A DNA stretch of 64,000 bases from Chloroflexota bacterium (GTDB taxonomy: Bacteria; Chloroflexota; UBA6077; SHYK01): assembly GCA_035652535.1 (NCBI GenBank), contig DASRDP010000036.1:1-64000 (forward strand). Direction: 5' to 3'. Position numbers and translations under genes: made by a program. Each line of letters starts with the position of its first letter. Within the stretch, counting starts at the first letter, position 1. Below, piece after piece: positions 26,694 to 33,456 of this stretch. The notes under the pieces were generated by a model. The model searched no databases and was not told where the DNA came from. It saw only the letters and a list, made by a program, of their open reading frames with translations.

Positions 26694-27931
26694 CAGGCCT
26701 GTCCGGAGCGAAGGTGAATGGGGTCCCCGGTACGGGCGAGCGCATCCGGCAGCGCGGCCAGCAATCGCTCCTGGTCGGGGATCGAACGAACGCCGATGCG
26801 AACGTGCGCTGGCAATCCGAAGGACGCGCAATCGCGCACCGCCAGCCCGCGCTCCAGCAGGCGCTCGGCAACAAGGCGTCCGTTCCCCACCTCGACGAGG
26901 ACGAAGTTCGCGACGGAGGGTCTCGGCGCGAGGCCACGGCGGCGCAGGCCATCGACGAGGTGGTCACGCGAGGCAGCCACCGCGGCCCGCGCGCGCCGCA
27001 GGTGCGCGACGTCGGCGACGGCGTGGCATCCAGCCGCCTGGGCGACGCTGCTAACACTCCATGGCGGAACGACGCGCCGGACTATCTCGACTACCTCTGG
27101 CGCGGCGAGGAGCGCGCCCACGCGAATTCCCGCCAGCGCCGCGTCCTTGGTCATCGACCGCAGAACGGCGAGGCGGCCTGACTCGATCCCCGTGAGCGCC
27201 GATGGCAGGCCATCGGTCAGCAAGAGGTACGCTTCGTCGACGACGATCAGCGCCTCTGGCGCCGCGCGCATCACCTCGCCCAGTCGGCGCACGGGCAGCG
27301 CTTCCCCCGTTGGGTTGTTGGGATGACAGAGCCAGATCATGCGCGCGTCGGACTCGTGGGCGCATCGCGCGAGACCGGCCGCGAACTCCGCCGGGTCCCG
27401 CGCCTCGCCCCTCCCGTCCGGCCAGAGCAGCGGGGCGATCTGGACGCTCGCGCCGGTTGCCGCGGATGCCACCGCGTACTCCCCATAGGTCGGGCCGCAG
27501 ACGAGCGCGGTGCGGCCTGGGCCCAGATACGCGCGGGCAACGGCCCAGATCAGCTCAGTCGAGCCGTTTCCGGCCACGACGCAGTCCGCGGGAATCCCTT
27601 CGCGCGTGGCGATCGCCGCGCGCAAATCGTGCGCAGTCGGGTCCGGATAGCGGGTCACGTCGACGCCCGCGATTGCATCCGCCGTTCCAGGTGGCGGCCC
27701 GATGACGTTGCCGTTGGCGCTGAAGTCCAGCACGCCGTCCGGGCGGTCCCGGGGCGAATGGTACGCGCCGTGCGTGGCCGGCGTCAGCGACGCGAGCCAC
27801 GGCACTGGTTCGGGCCGCGCCGCGCTTCCCTCGACCGCCGTACCGCTCGGACCAAGCGCAGCGCGGCCGGGGCTCGCCGCCGGCGCCGCCTGATGCAGCG
27901 CAGTCGCTGGGTCGCCGCGATCAAACGTCAC
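26693..27931 (-). CDS. cobD: CobD/HisC-like aminotransferase-fold decarboxylase
   Basis: A 412-residue PLP enzyme, most likely L-threonine-O-3-phosphate decarboxylase supplying the aminopropanol arm of cobalamin, or a histidinol-phosphate aminotransferase homologue. HGAYHS and VLDFSANGNVIGPPP (after a disordered N-terminal 60 residues) match CobD. The PLP-binding site is in LRSMTKDAALAGIRVG, and HPNNPTGEALP is also conserved. The GTG at 27931 overlaps the cbiB stop (GTGA). Context with cbiB and cobQ favours CobD over HisC. Confidence 0.88.
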   Translation of the reverse strand: MTFDRGDPATALHQAAPAASPGRAALGPSGTAVEGSAARPEPVPWLASLTPATHGAYHSPRDRPDGVLDFSANGNVIGPPPGTADAIAGVDVTRYPDPTAHDLRAAIATREGIPADCVVAGNGSTELIWAVARAYLGPGRTALVCGPTYGEYAVASAATGASVQIAPLLWPDGRGEARDPAEFAAGLARCAHESDARMIWLCHPNNPTGEALPVRRLGEVMRAAPEALIVVDEAYLLLTDGLPSALTGIESGRLAVLRSMTKDAALAGIRVGALLAAPEVVEIVRRVVPPWSVSSVAQAAGCHAVADVAHLRRARAAVAASRDHLVDGLRRRGLAPRPSVANFVLVEVGNGRLVAERLLERGLAVRDCASFGLPAHVRIGVRSIPDQERLLAALPDALARTGDPIHLRSGQA

Positions 27932-28857
27932 GTGCGCGCCCCCATTGATCGCGCGAACGCCATCGCGACGACGGCGGACAGAATGGCGACCAGGCGCGCC
28001 AAGCGGACCGCGCGACGGACGTCCGCTGGTTCGCACGCGCGGTATTCCGCTCCCAGTCGATAGTGCCCGCACTTCGCAAGTCGTCGCTGAAGGGCGCCGG
28101 CCATCGCAGCCATCGGCCAGCCCGCGTTGGGGCTCTCCGTTCGTCCGCTCTCCGACCGGGCTCGGGCAATTGCACCACGCCAGTCGGCACCCGCAATCGC
28201 CGCCACCGCGATCATGCCCGCCGTCATGCGCGCAGGCAGGTAGTTGGCCAGGTCATCCAATCTCGCAGCGGCCTTCCCCAGAAATTCGTACTCGCCATGG
28301 TAGCCGACCATGGCGTCCCATGTGTTGACCGCCCGATACACGATGGCGCCCGGTACGCCGGCCAGGAGAAACGCGTAGATCGGCGCGACCAGCGAGTCGC
28401 AGAGATTCTCCGCCACCGATTCGATGGCGGCTGAGCAGGCGCCTGCCGCCGAGAGACGGCTAGTATCCCGGCTCACCAGCGCCCGGAGCGACTCCCGCGC
28501 CGCATCCAGGCGCCCGCCCTCGACGTGGTCGGCCACCACGAGCGCCTCGCGCTCGAGCTGCCGGTACGACAGACACACCTTGAGGATCGCCCCGCCCGCC
28601 AGCACAGCCGCGACCCGGGATCGAGCTTCGATAGCCCGGAGCCCGAAGGCGGCCGCAAGACCCGCCGCCAGCGCGCTCCCCATAACTGCCGCGGCGCCAT
28701 ACACGAGGCGCGCGATGGCTCCGGAGCGCGGGGCTCGACCGGCCAGCGCGCCGACCCCGCGACCAAAGAGCGCCACCGGGTGCCATCGGGTTCTCGGGTC
28801 CCCGATCGTCAGCTCCAGAAGAGCGGCGACCAGCAGAATTCGCGCACGGTCATTCAT
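27928..28857 (-). CDS. cbiB: Adenosylcobinamide-phosphate synthase CbiB
   Basis: A 309-residue membrane protein that joins aminopropanol (phosphate) to cobyric acid. N-terminal LLELTIGDPRTRWHPVALFGRGV is the family signature. AIESVAENLCDSLVAPI and YRAVNTWDAMVGYHGEYEFLGKAAARLDDLANYLPAR follow (about residues 140-215), with several hydrophobic helices. It is the first gene of the minus-strand cobalamin unit. Its upstream side is the 28-bp repeat array, and no cobalamin riboswitch is visible there. Confidence 0.95.
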   Translation of the reverse strand: MNDRARILLVAALLELTIGDPRTRWHPVALFGRGVGALAGRAPRSGAIARLVYGAAAVMGSALAAGLAAAFGLRAIEARSRVAAVLAGGAILKVCLSYRQLEREALVVADHVEGGRLDAARESLRALVSRDTSRLSAAGACSAAIESVAENLCDSLVAPIYAFLLAGVPGAIVYRAVNTWDAMVGYHGEYEFLGKAAARLDDLANYLPARMTAGMIAVAAIAGADWRGAIARARSESGRTESPNAGWPMAAMAGALQRRLAKCGHYRLGAEYRACEPADVRRAVRLARLVAILSAVVAMAFARSMGART

Positions 28858-28870
28858 GGTTCAAATTCCG

Positions 28871-29172
28871 CCGCCGCCCTGAAGGGCGGGCCCACAAACC
28901 GCCGCCCTGAAGGGCGGGCCCACAAACCGCCGCCCTGAAGGGCGGGCCCACAAACCGCCGCCCCGAAGGGCGGGCCCACAAACCGCCGCCCCGAAGGGCG
29001 GGCCCACAAACCGCCGCCCTGAAGGGCGGGCCCACAAACCGCCGCCCTGAAGGGCGGGCCCACAAACCGCCGCCCCGAAGGGCGGGCCCACAAACCGCCG
29101 CCCTGAAGGGCGGGCCCAGAAACCGCCGCCCTGAAGGGCGGGCCCAGAAACCGCCGCCCTGAAGGGCGGGCC
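28871..29172. repeat. REP-type tandem array, 28-bp unit, 10 full copies plus a partial
   Basis: Ten contiguous 28-base units (28871-29150) and a 22-base partial (29151-29172). Each contains the hairpin CCGCCC-TGAA-GGGCGG followed by GCCCACAAA. Units 4, 5 and 8 have CGAA as the loop; units 9 and 10 have CAGAAA in place of CACAAA. No unique spacers separate the units, so this is not a CRISPR array. The same hairpin, inverted, makes up the array at 29695-29942 on the other side of the transposase gene. Confidence 0.9.
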
Positions 29173-29198
29173 GACGGCCGTGAACGCGCGACCAAGCT

Positions 29199-29226
29199 AG
29201 CCGGCTCGCTTGTTCGCGAGCCGGCT
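29199..29226. terminator. 11-bp perfect hairpin after the RAYT gene
   Basis: AGCCGGCTCGC (29199-29209), loop TTGTTC, GCGAGCCGGCT (29216-29226). It starts 11 bases after the transposase stop codon on the minus strand. It could be a terminator or a subterminal transposon-end hairpin. There is no U-tract. Confidence 0.5.
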
Positions 29227-29237
29227 CGAGTGGCGCC

Positions 29238-29699
29238 CTAGGCATGCCCGAGGTCTCGCCCGCGAGTCTCTGCCACGTAGGGAGCCAATCCGATTCGGCC
29301 GAGCCACGCATACTGTTGCTCTGGCAGGCCGAACTTACCGGGGTTTGCGCAGACGTACCGGCAGGCGCTATCCACTGCCGCGTCTGTCGTGAGTTGAGCC
29401 GCCTGGTACTCATCGGCCCACAGATGCTCGCTCCGCAAGTCGAGCTTGAGATCCTGGCACGCCAAGAACACCCGTCGCGACGACACTCCTTTCAGGTTAT
29501 TGAGGACCTTTGATCTTTCGTGTCCACTCGTTCCTGCGTTCAACACGATGTGGACATGATCTGGCATCACTGCCAGCGCCAATGCGCAATAACCATTGCG
29601 CTCTGTCACCTCGCGAATCGCTTCCGCGCAGACGAGAAGCAAATCCGGATCGGCGAACACCGGTCGCCTTCGATACGTTGAGAAGGTGATCAACCACAT
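29238..29699 (-). CDS. REP-associated tyrosine transposase (RAYT, Y1 HUH family)
   Basis: A 153-residue single-strand DNA transposase/nuclease of the IS200/IS605-related TnpA_REP family. The HUH motif is MPDHVHIVL (His48 and His50). The likely nucleophile Tyr115 is in RYVCANPGKFGL, the RAYT signature usually written YxxxNPxKxGL. LNNLKGVSSRRVF and HLWADEYQA are also typical. The ATG at 29699 lies inside the first 62-bp repeat unit, with AGGGA seven bases before it; longer frames into the array are artefacts. No tnpB or accessory gene is present. The gene is flanked by inverted REP arrays that it may cleave or mobilise. Confidence 0.88.
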   Translation of the reverse strand: MWLITFSTYRRRPVFADPDLLLVCAEAIREVTERNGYCALALAVMPDHVHIVLNAGTSGHERSKVLNNLKGVSSRRVFLACQDLKLDLRSEHLWADEYQAAQLTTDAAVDSACRYVCANPGKFGLPEQQYAWLGRIGLAPYVAETRGRDLGHA

Positions 29700-29942
29700 T
29701 TCGCCATCCCTGGCCCGCCCTTCAGGGCGGCTTCCTCCTCCCGCCGCGGCGTCACCCACATTTCGCCATCCCTGGCCCGCCCTTCAGGGCGGCTCCCCGC
29801 TCCCGCCGCGGCGTTACCCACATTTCGCCATCCCTGGCCCGCCCTTCAGGGCGGCTCCCTCCTCCCGCCGCGCCGTCACCCACATTTCGCCATCCCTGGC
29901 CCGCCCTGAAGGGCGGCTTCCTCCTCCCGCCCGCGCGTTGAC
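29695..29942. repeat. REP-type tandem array, 62-bp unit, 4 copies
   Basis: Copies at 29695-29756, 29757-29818, 29819-29880 and 29881-29942. On the plus strand each reads CACATTTCGCCATCCCTGGC, then the hairpin CCGCCC-TTCA-GGGCGG, then a C-rich tail. The loop TTCA is the complement of TGAA in the 28-bp array, so the hairpins face the opposite way. Copy 4 instead has TGAA. Each unit carries an SD-like AGGGA and an ATG on the minus strand; copy 1 provides the start of the transposase. Confidence 0.9.
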
Positions 29943-29966
29943 GCCAATTTTGCGCATTCGTATAGT
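29938..29966 (+). promoter_or_regulatory. Promoter at the array edge for the racemase-like gene
   Basis: TTGACG (29938-29943), a 17-base spacer and TATAGT (29961-29966). The -35 straddles the end of the last 62-bp repeat. The predicted start near 29973 gives a 20-base leader with GGAGGAGG. Confidence 0.6.
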
Positions 29967-29992
29967 GCGCCCAGTGGAGGAGGTGCCGCGCC

Positions 29993-30802
29993 ATGCGAAT
30001 TATGGTCCTGAACCAGACGCCGGAAGACCCAACAAATGGCGAATACGCGGAGCGCGTCATCCCGATCCTCCGCAGCTACGCGTCGCCCGGAACCGAAGTG
30101 GACCTCTGTTTCCCCGACGACTACCCGGGCGCCGCGCTCTCGCAGGTCATGAACAGCCAGGGAATCCGATCCGAGCTGGACTACCACGTCTCGACCCCGG
30201 CCCTGATCAAGAAGATCGTTTGGGCCCAGCAGAACGGCTACGACGCCGTCGTGCAGAGCAACAATTTCGACCCTGGCGTCGAGGCCGCGCGGTTCGCCGT
30301 TCGCATCCCGGTCATCGGGATCTGCCGCACCAGCGTGCATGTGGCGGCGAGCCTCGCCGATCGGATCGGCATCACCGTTCCGTTCGATCACTACGCGCTC
30401 CTCACGCGGCGGCTCCTGCAGAGCTACGGCCTCCTCCACCACGTGATCGACATCCGCTCCATGGCGCTGGGCGGCGTGCCGCGCGGCGAACAGGTGGCCG
30501 TTCAGAGGCCCATCATTTTCGAGCGAGCGGTGGAGCAGATGCGAGCCCTGGCGCGCGAGACGGGCGCGGAGTGCATCGTGCCCCTCGGGGGCGCCGTCAT
30601 CCCTTACATCGTGTCGCCCGTCGATCTGGAGCGGGAGGTGGGCGTGCCGGTGCTGAACCCGAAGGCGATCGGCATCTACGTCGCCGAGATGTGCGTGCGC
30701 GGCGGTATGTCGCAGAGCCCGATCGCATATCCGGCTCCTCGGCTCGTGGCGGAGGACTTCGAGGCCTTCGCACATGCGCCAGCCGGGGCAGGGCGCGCAT
30801 GA
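29993..30802 (+). CDS. Asp/Glu/hydantoin racemase superfamily protein lacking both catalytic Cys
   Basis: A 269-residue cytosolic protein with the overall pattern of hydantoin/aspartate racemases: MRIMVLNQTPED at the N-terminus, DAVVQSNNFDPGVEAARF, then PVIGICRTSVHVAASLADRIGI. Where the family has its two catalytic cysteines (CFGDPG and LGCAG) this protein has NNFDPG (about residue 88) and LGGAV (about residue 201). The usual two-base racemisation is therefore unlikely. A decarboxylase, isomerase or binding role is possible. GGAGGAGG precedes the ATG. The next gene overlaps by four bases (ATGA), so the two act together. Confidence 0.8.
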   Translation: MRIMVLNQTPEDPTNGEYAERVIPILRSYASPGTEVDLCFPDDYPGAALSQVMNSQGIRSELDYHVSTPALIKKIVWAQQNGYDAVVQSNNFDPGVEAARFAVRIPVIGICRTSVHVAASLADRIGITVPFDHYALLTRRLLQSYGLLHHVIDIRSMALGGVPRGEQVAVQRPIIFERAVEQMRALARETGAECIVPLGGAVIPYIVSPVDLEREVGVPVLNPKAIGIYVAEMCVRGGMSQSPIAYPAPRLVAEDFEAFAHAPAGAGRA

Positions 30803-31272
30803 CCGACGCGCACGAACCCCCGGGCCTGTCCCACATCGGGCTTCGCACCGCGGACCTCGACCGCGCCGCGCGCTTCTACACGCGAGCGCTTCCGGGCGCT
30901 GTCCTACGGCGACGCGACGAGCCCGACCGCAGAGTCTGGGTGCGCGTGCTTGGCGTGACCCTGGAGATCGCAGAAGTGGCGGGCTGGAAGCCGCTGGACG
31001 AGGCGCAGCGCCGTGCGCTCCCACAGATTGGGCTGCTCGTCGGCCCACGGGAGCTGGACCAGATCGTCAACCGCCTCGACGCCGCCGGCGTTCCCCACCA
31101 CGGACCTACCCTCAAAATGGCCGGTCAGGCGGTGGGCGTCTACTTTTCCGACTGCGACGGGAACCCGTTCTCCCTCTCGTGTCCGGAGGGGTACCCGAGC
31201 GCCGGGTTGCCGCGAAACGCCCGGATGTGGTTCCCATCTCCGTGGACATGGGCGGAGCCGGTCGGCGACTGA
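30799..31272 (+). CDS. VOC (glyoxalase/dioxygenase-fold) protein
   Basis: A 157-residue vicinal-oxygen-chelate protein. The first module LSHIGLRTADLDRAARFYTRAL holds the expected first His ligand. VWVRVLGVTLEIAE and the C-terminal VGVYFSDCDGNPFSLSCPEG complete the fold. The family includes glyoxalases, extradiol dioxygenases, epimerases and resistance proteins; the metal set here is incomplete by eye. It is translationally coupled to the racemase-like gene, suggesting a shared carbonyl or hydroxy-acid pathway. Confidence 0.82.
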   Translation: MTDAHEPPGLSHIGLRTADLDRAARFYTRALPGAVLRRRDEPDRRVWVRVLGVTLEIAEVAGWKPLDEAQRRALPQIGLLVGPRELDQIVNRLDAAGVPHHGPTLKMAGQAVGVYFSDCDGNPFSLSCPEGYPSAGLPRNARMWFPSPWTWAEPVGD

Positions 31273-31322
31273 CCAGCGGGTCACGCTTGGGTCTCACGGC
31301 GGCCGCGGGCCCGGTGCTCGTG

Positions 31323-31328
31323 TATACT
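31323..31328 (+). promoter_or_regulatory. TATACT -10 element before the PP2C-like gene
   Basis: TATACT lies 21 bases before the ATG at 31349, so the transcript would start only about 14 bases upstream of it. No clear -35. Confidence 0.3.
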
Positions 31329-31348
31329 CCGGGCGCCTTCAGGAGACC

Positions 31349-33388
31349 ATGGTGGCCCACCTGCCACTTCGGATTGCCACTGTTTCGCCCGCCAACGGCA
31401 GCGGCGCTGACCATCCACCTGCCATCGTCTCGGGTGCCGTCCGCGCATGGCTCCGGGAGCGCCGGTCCGAGCCTTTCGCGGCGTGCGCCAGCATCCAGGG
31501 CGCCCCGGGCTACACGGAGGAGCTCCTCGCCGACGTCGAATCGGAGTTCCGCGCCTCTCCGCGCCTCTCCATCACCACGAGCCTGGGGCGCGCGATCCGC
31601 GTGGCCCACGCCCATCTCGTCGAGGAGAATCGGCTGACCCTTCCCGACCAGCGGCGCTCGGCGTCGGCGGTGCTGGTCGCGGCGCGGCCCAACGGGGTGT
31701 ACATCTCACGCACCGGCACAGCAGTCGTCGGATCGATCCGGGCACGCGGCGTGTGGGCGCGCTCGGGCGATCCATCGCCCGTGCGCGCGGGCGTCGACGC
31801 ACCCGGCATTGGCCGCGCGGTTACCCCGAACGTGACCAGCGAGTTTTGCCCCCTCGAGCCGGGCGACGCCGTGCTGCTGCTCCCCGGTGTTTCGGTCACC
31901 GAAATCCCGGATGCGGACCTCGCCGCGGCGCTCCACGACCCTCTGGATCTGGACCGCGTCGCGGCCCTGCTCAAGACCGCACGCGGCGAGACCTGCGGCC
32001 TGGTGATCTGGTGTCCGAAGGAGGAGGACGAGATCAGCCCAGGCGGCGACTGGATCGACTGGATGCGCGCGACGCGCTCGCCGGACCGCCGGACTCAGAA
32101 GTCCGAGAGCCCCATCGCCGAGCGGCCGACCCCACCGTCGCCTCCGCCCGCGATTCACCGCTCGGCGACGTCTGTACCGCCGCCCCGACTTCGGTTCGGC
32201 AATCGGCCCCGGGACGTGCTCGACGCGCTGGAACGAATCCGCACGGTGGCATCGGCGGCGCCGATGCTCGCGCGCTGGGTTCAACTGCCGCAGCTGGCCA
32301 TGCTGCTGGCCGCGCTCGTGGTGGCGTTCTTCGTGGTGCGGACCGTGGCCGGCATCGCGGGAATCGGAGTGGACCACACCGTCGCCGACGCCCGCAGCAT
32401 CGTGAAAGAGGCTGAGGCGAATCCGGACCCCACGGTCGCTTCGGCCCTGTTGGCGGACGCCATCGCGATCCTGGAACCGCGGGCGGCGCACGACGAAGAC
32501 GCGCGGGCGGTGCTCCAGGAGGCGCGCGATGATCTCGACCGCATCCGCAACATCGTGCGCGTCACCCGGGTCACGACGTACAGCTTCGAGGTCGACCCTG
32601 CATTCCGACCGGTCGGTCTGTGGAATACGGACTCGGGCACGTACATTCTGGACCTGGGCGGACAGCTCCTGTACCGCTTTGACCAGAGTGCGGCGAGCCT
32701 CAAGATGGCGCTTCGACCCAACGACATGCTGGCCGGGCAGCCCCTTGGACAGTTCGTCACTGCCGCATGGTCGCCGGCGCGCGGCGTGGAGAGCCAGGGT
32801 CAGCTCGTGCTCATGGATACGCTGCGCAGCTTCGTCACCCTGGACGCGACGGGATCGACCGCCCAGCGCTGGTGGCCAGCGGACAACGCCGCATGGAAGC
32901 GCCCCGGCCCCTCCGCGGCGACGTACGACGACTTCTACTTTCTCGACACGGACCGCGCCGAGGTCTGGCGCTATCCGGCTCGGCTCCCCGGCGCCGCGGG
33001 CACCGTCGTCGCGACGGCCGCGGATGAGCCGCAGCTCGGCTCGGCGCTGGACTTGGCGACGGACGGAAATCTCTACGTGCTGCTTCCGGACGCCACCATC
33101 GCCAAGCTCGCTCCATCCGGGGGCGTCTTGCCGTTCGATGCCACCGTCCCCGACCAGCCCCTCACGGCGCCCGTCGCGCTCTTCGCACACCCGGATCTGG
33201 ACGGCGTGTGGGCACTGGAGCCATCCGCGTCGCGCGTCGTCGAGTTCACGAGCGCGGGGGCATACGTGAGGCAGTACGTCTTCCCTCCCGACATGCTGCG
33301 GAATGCCATAGCGCTGAACGTCGACGCGGACTCTCAGGAGCTGCGCATCTTGACTCCGCAACAGATGGTGCTGGTACAACTAAGCTAG
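31349..33388 (+). CDS. Membrane protein: degenerate PP2C-like domain, one TM helix, beta-propeller
   Basis: A 679-residue protein with three parts. Residues 1-240 resemble the second half of PP2C phosphatases (SASAVLVAARPNGVYISRTGTAVVGSI, then LEPGDAVLLLPGVSVTEI), but the DGxGG and terminal Asp metal ligands are absent, so catalysis is doubtful. A Pro/Ser-rich linker precedes one membrane helix at about 314-338 (LAMLLAALVVAFFVVRTVAGI). The outer part (about 390-679) has repeated blades such as GSALDLATDGNLYVLLPDATIAKL and DLDGVWALEPSASRVVEF, like NHL-type propellers. AGGAGA precedes the ATG. It may be a sensor linking envelope to cytoplasm. Confidence 0.7.
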   Translation: MVAHLPLRIATVSPANGSGADHPPAIVSGAVRAWLRERRSEPFAACASIQGAPGYTEELLADVESEFRASPRLSITTSLGRAIRVAHAHLVEENRLTLPDQRRSASAVLVAARPNGVYISRTGTAVVGSIRARGVWARSGDPSPVRAGVDAPGIGRAVTPNVTSEFCPLEPGDAVLLLPGVSVTEIPDADLAAALHDPLDLDRVAALLKTARGETCGLVIWCPKEEDEISPGGDWIDWMRATRSPDRRTQKSESPIAERPTPPSPPPAIHRSATSVPPPRLRFGNRPRDVLDALERIRTVASAAPMLARWVQLPQLAMLLAALVVAFFVVRTVAGIAGIGVDHTVADARSIVKEAEANPDPTVASALLADAIAILEPRAAHDEDARAVLQEARDDLDRIRNIVRVTRVTTYSFEVDPAFRPVGLWNTDSGTYILDLGGQLLYRFDQSAASLKMALRPNDMLAGQPLGQFVTAAWSPARGVESQGQLVLMDTLRSFVTLDATGSTAQRWWPADNAAWKRPGPSAATYDDFYFLDTDRAEVWRYPARLPGAAGTVVATAADEPQLGSALDLATDGNLYVLLPDATIAKLAPSGGVLPFDATVPDQPLTAPVALFAHPDLDGVWALEPSASRVVEFTSAGAYVRQYVFPPDMLRNAIALNVDADSQELRILTPQQMVLVQLS

Positions 33389-33456
33389 CGAACCACCACC
33401 CCTCAATGGCGAGAAGACGCCCTCCCCCTTCGTGCGGAGGGAAGCGGGATCTCCAG

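Larger units (their letters stand above)
29238..29942. mobile_element. RAYT gene with upstream REP array (REPtron-like element)
   Basis: The transposase gene together with its 5' array and, beyond the hairpin at 29199, the oppositely oriented 28-bp array form the arrangement described for RAYT/REP loci: a single-copy transposase bracketed by palindromic repeats. No target-site duplication can be defined from one locus. Whether it is still mobile cannot be judged here. Confidence 0.6.

Noticed and set aside
28858-28870. Cobalamin riboswitch upstream of cbiB
   Set aside because: The B12-box was not seen and the array leaves no room for the fold.
28871-29172. CRISPR array with 28-bp repeats
   Set aside because: Units are head-to-tail with no unique spacers, no leader and no cas genes.
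28850-29413. Three minus-strand open frames encoding repeated GPPFRAAVCGPAL-type peptides
   Set aside because: They result from an array period of 28 that is open in all three frames; no homology or ribosome-binding site.
33208-33456. Longer N-terminus for TsaD
   Set aside because: Overlaps the end of the propeller-protein gene; the family start matches MTRVLAIESSCDET.
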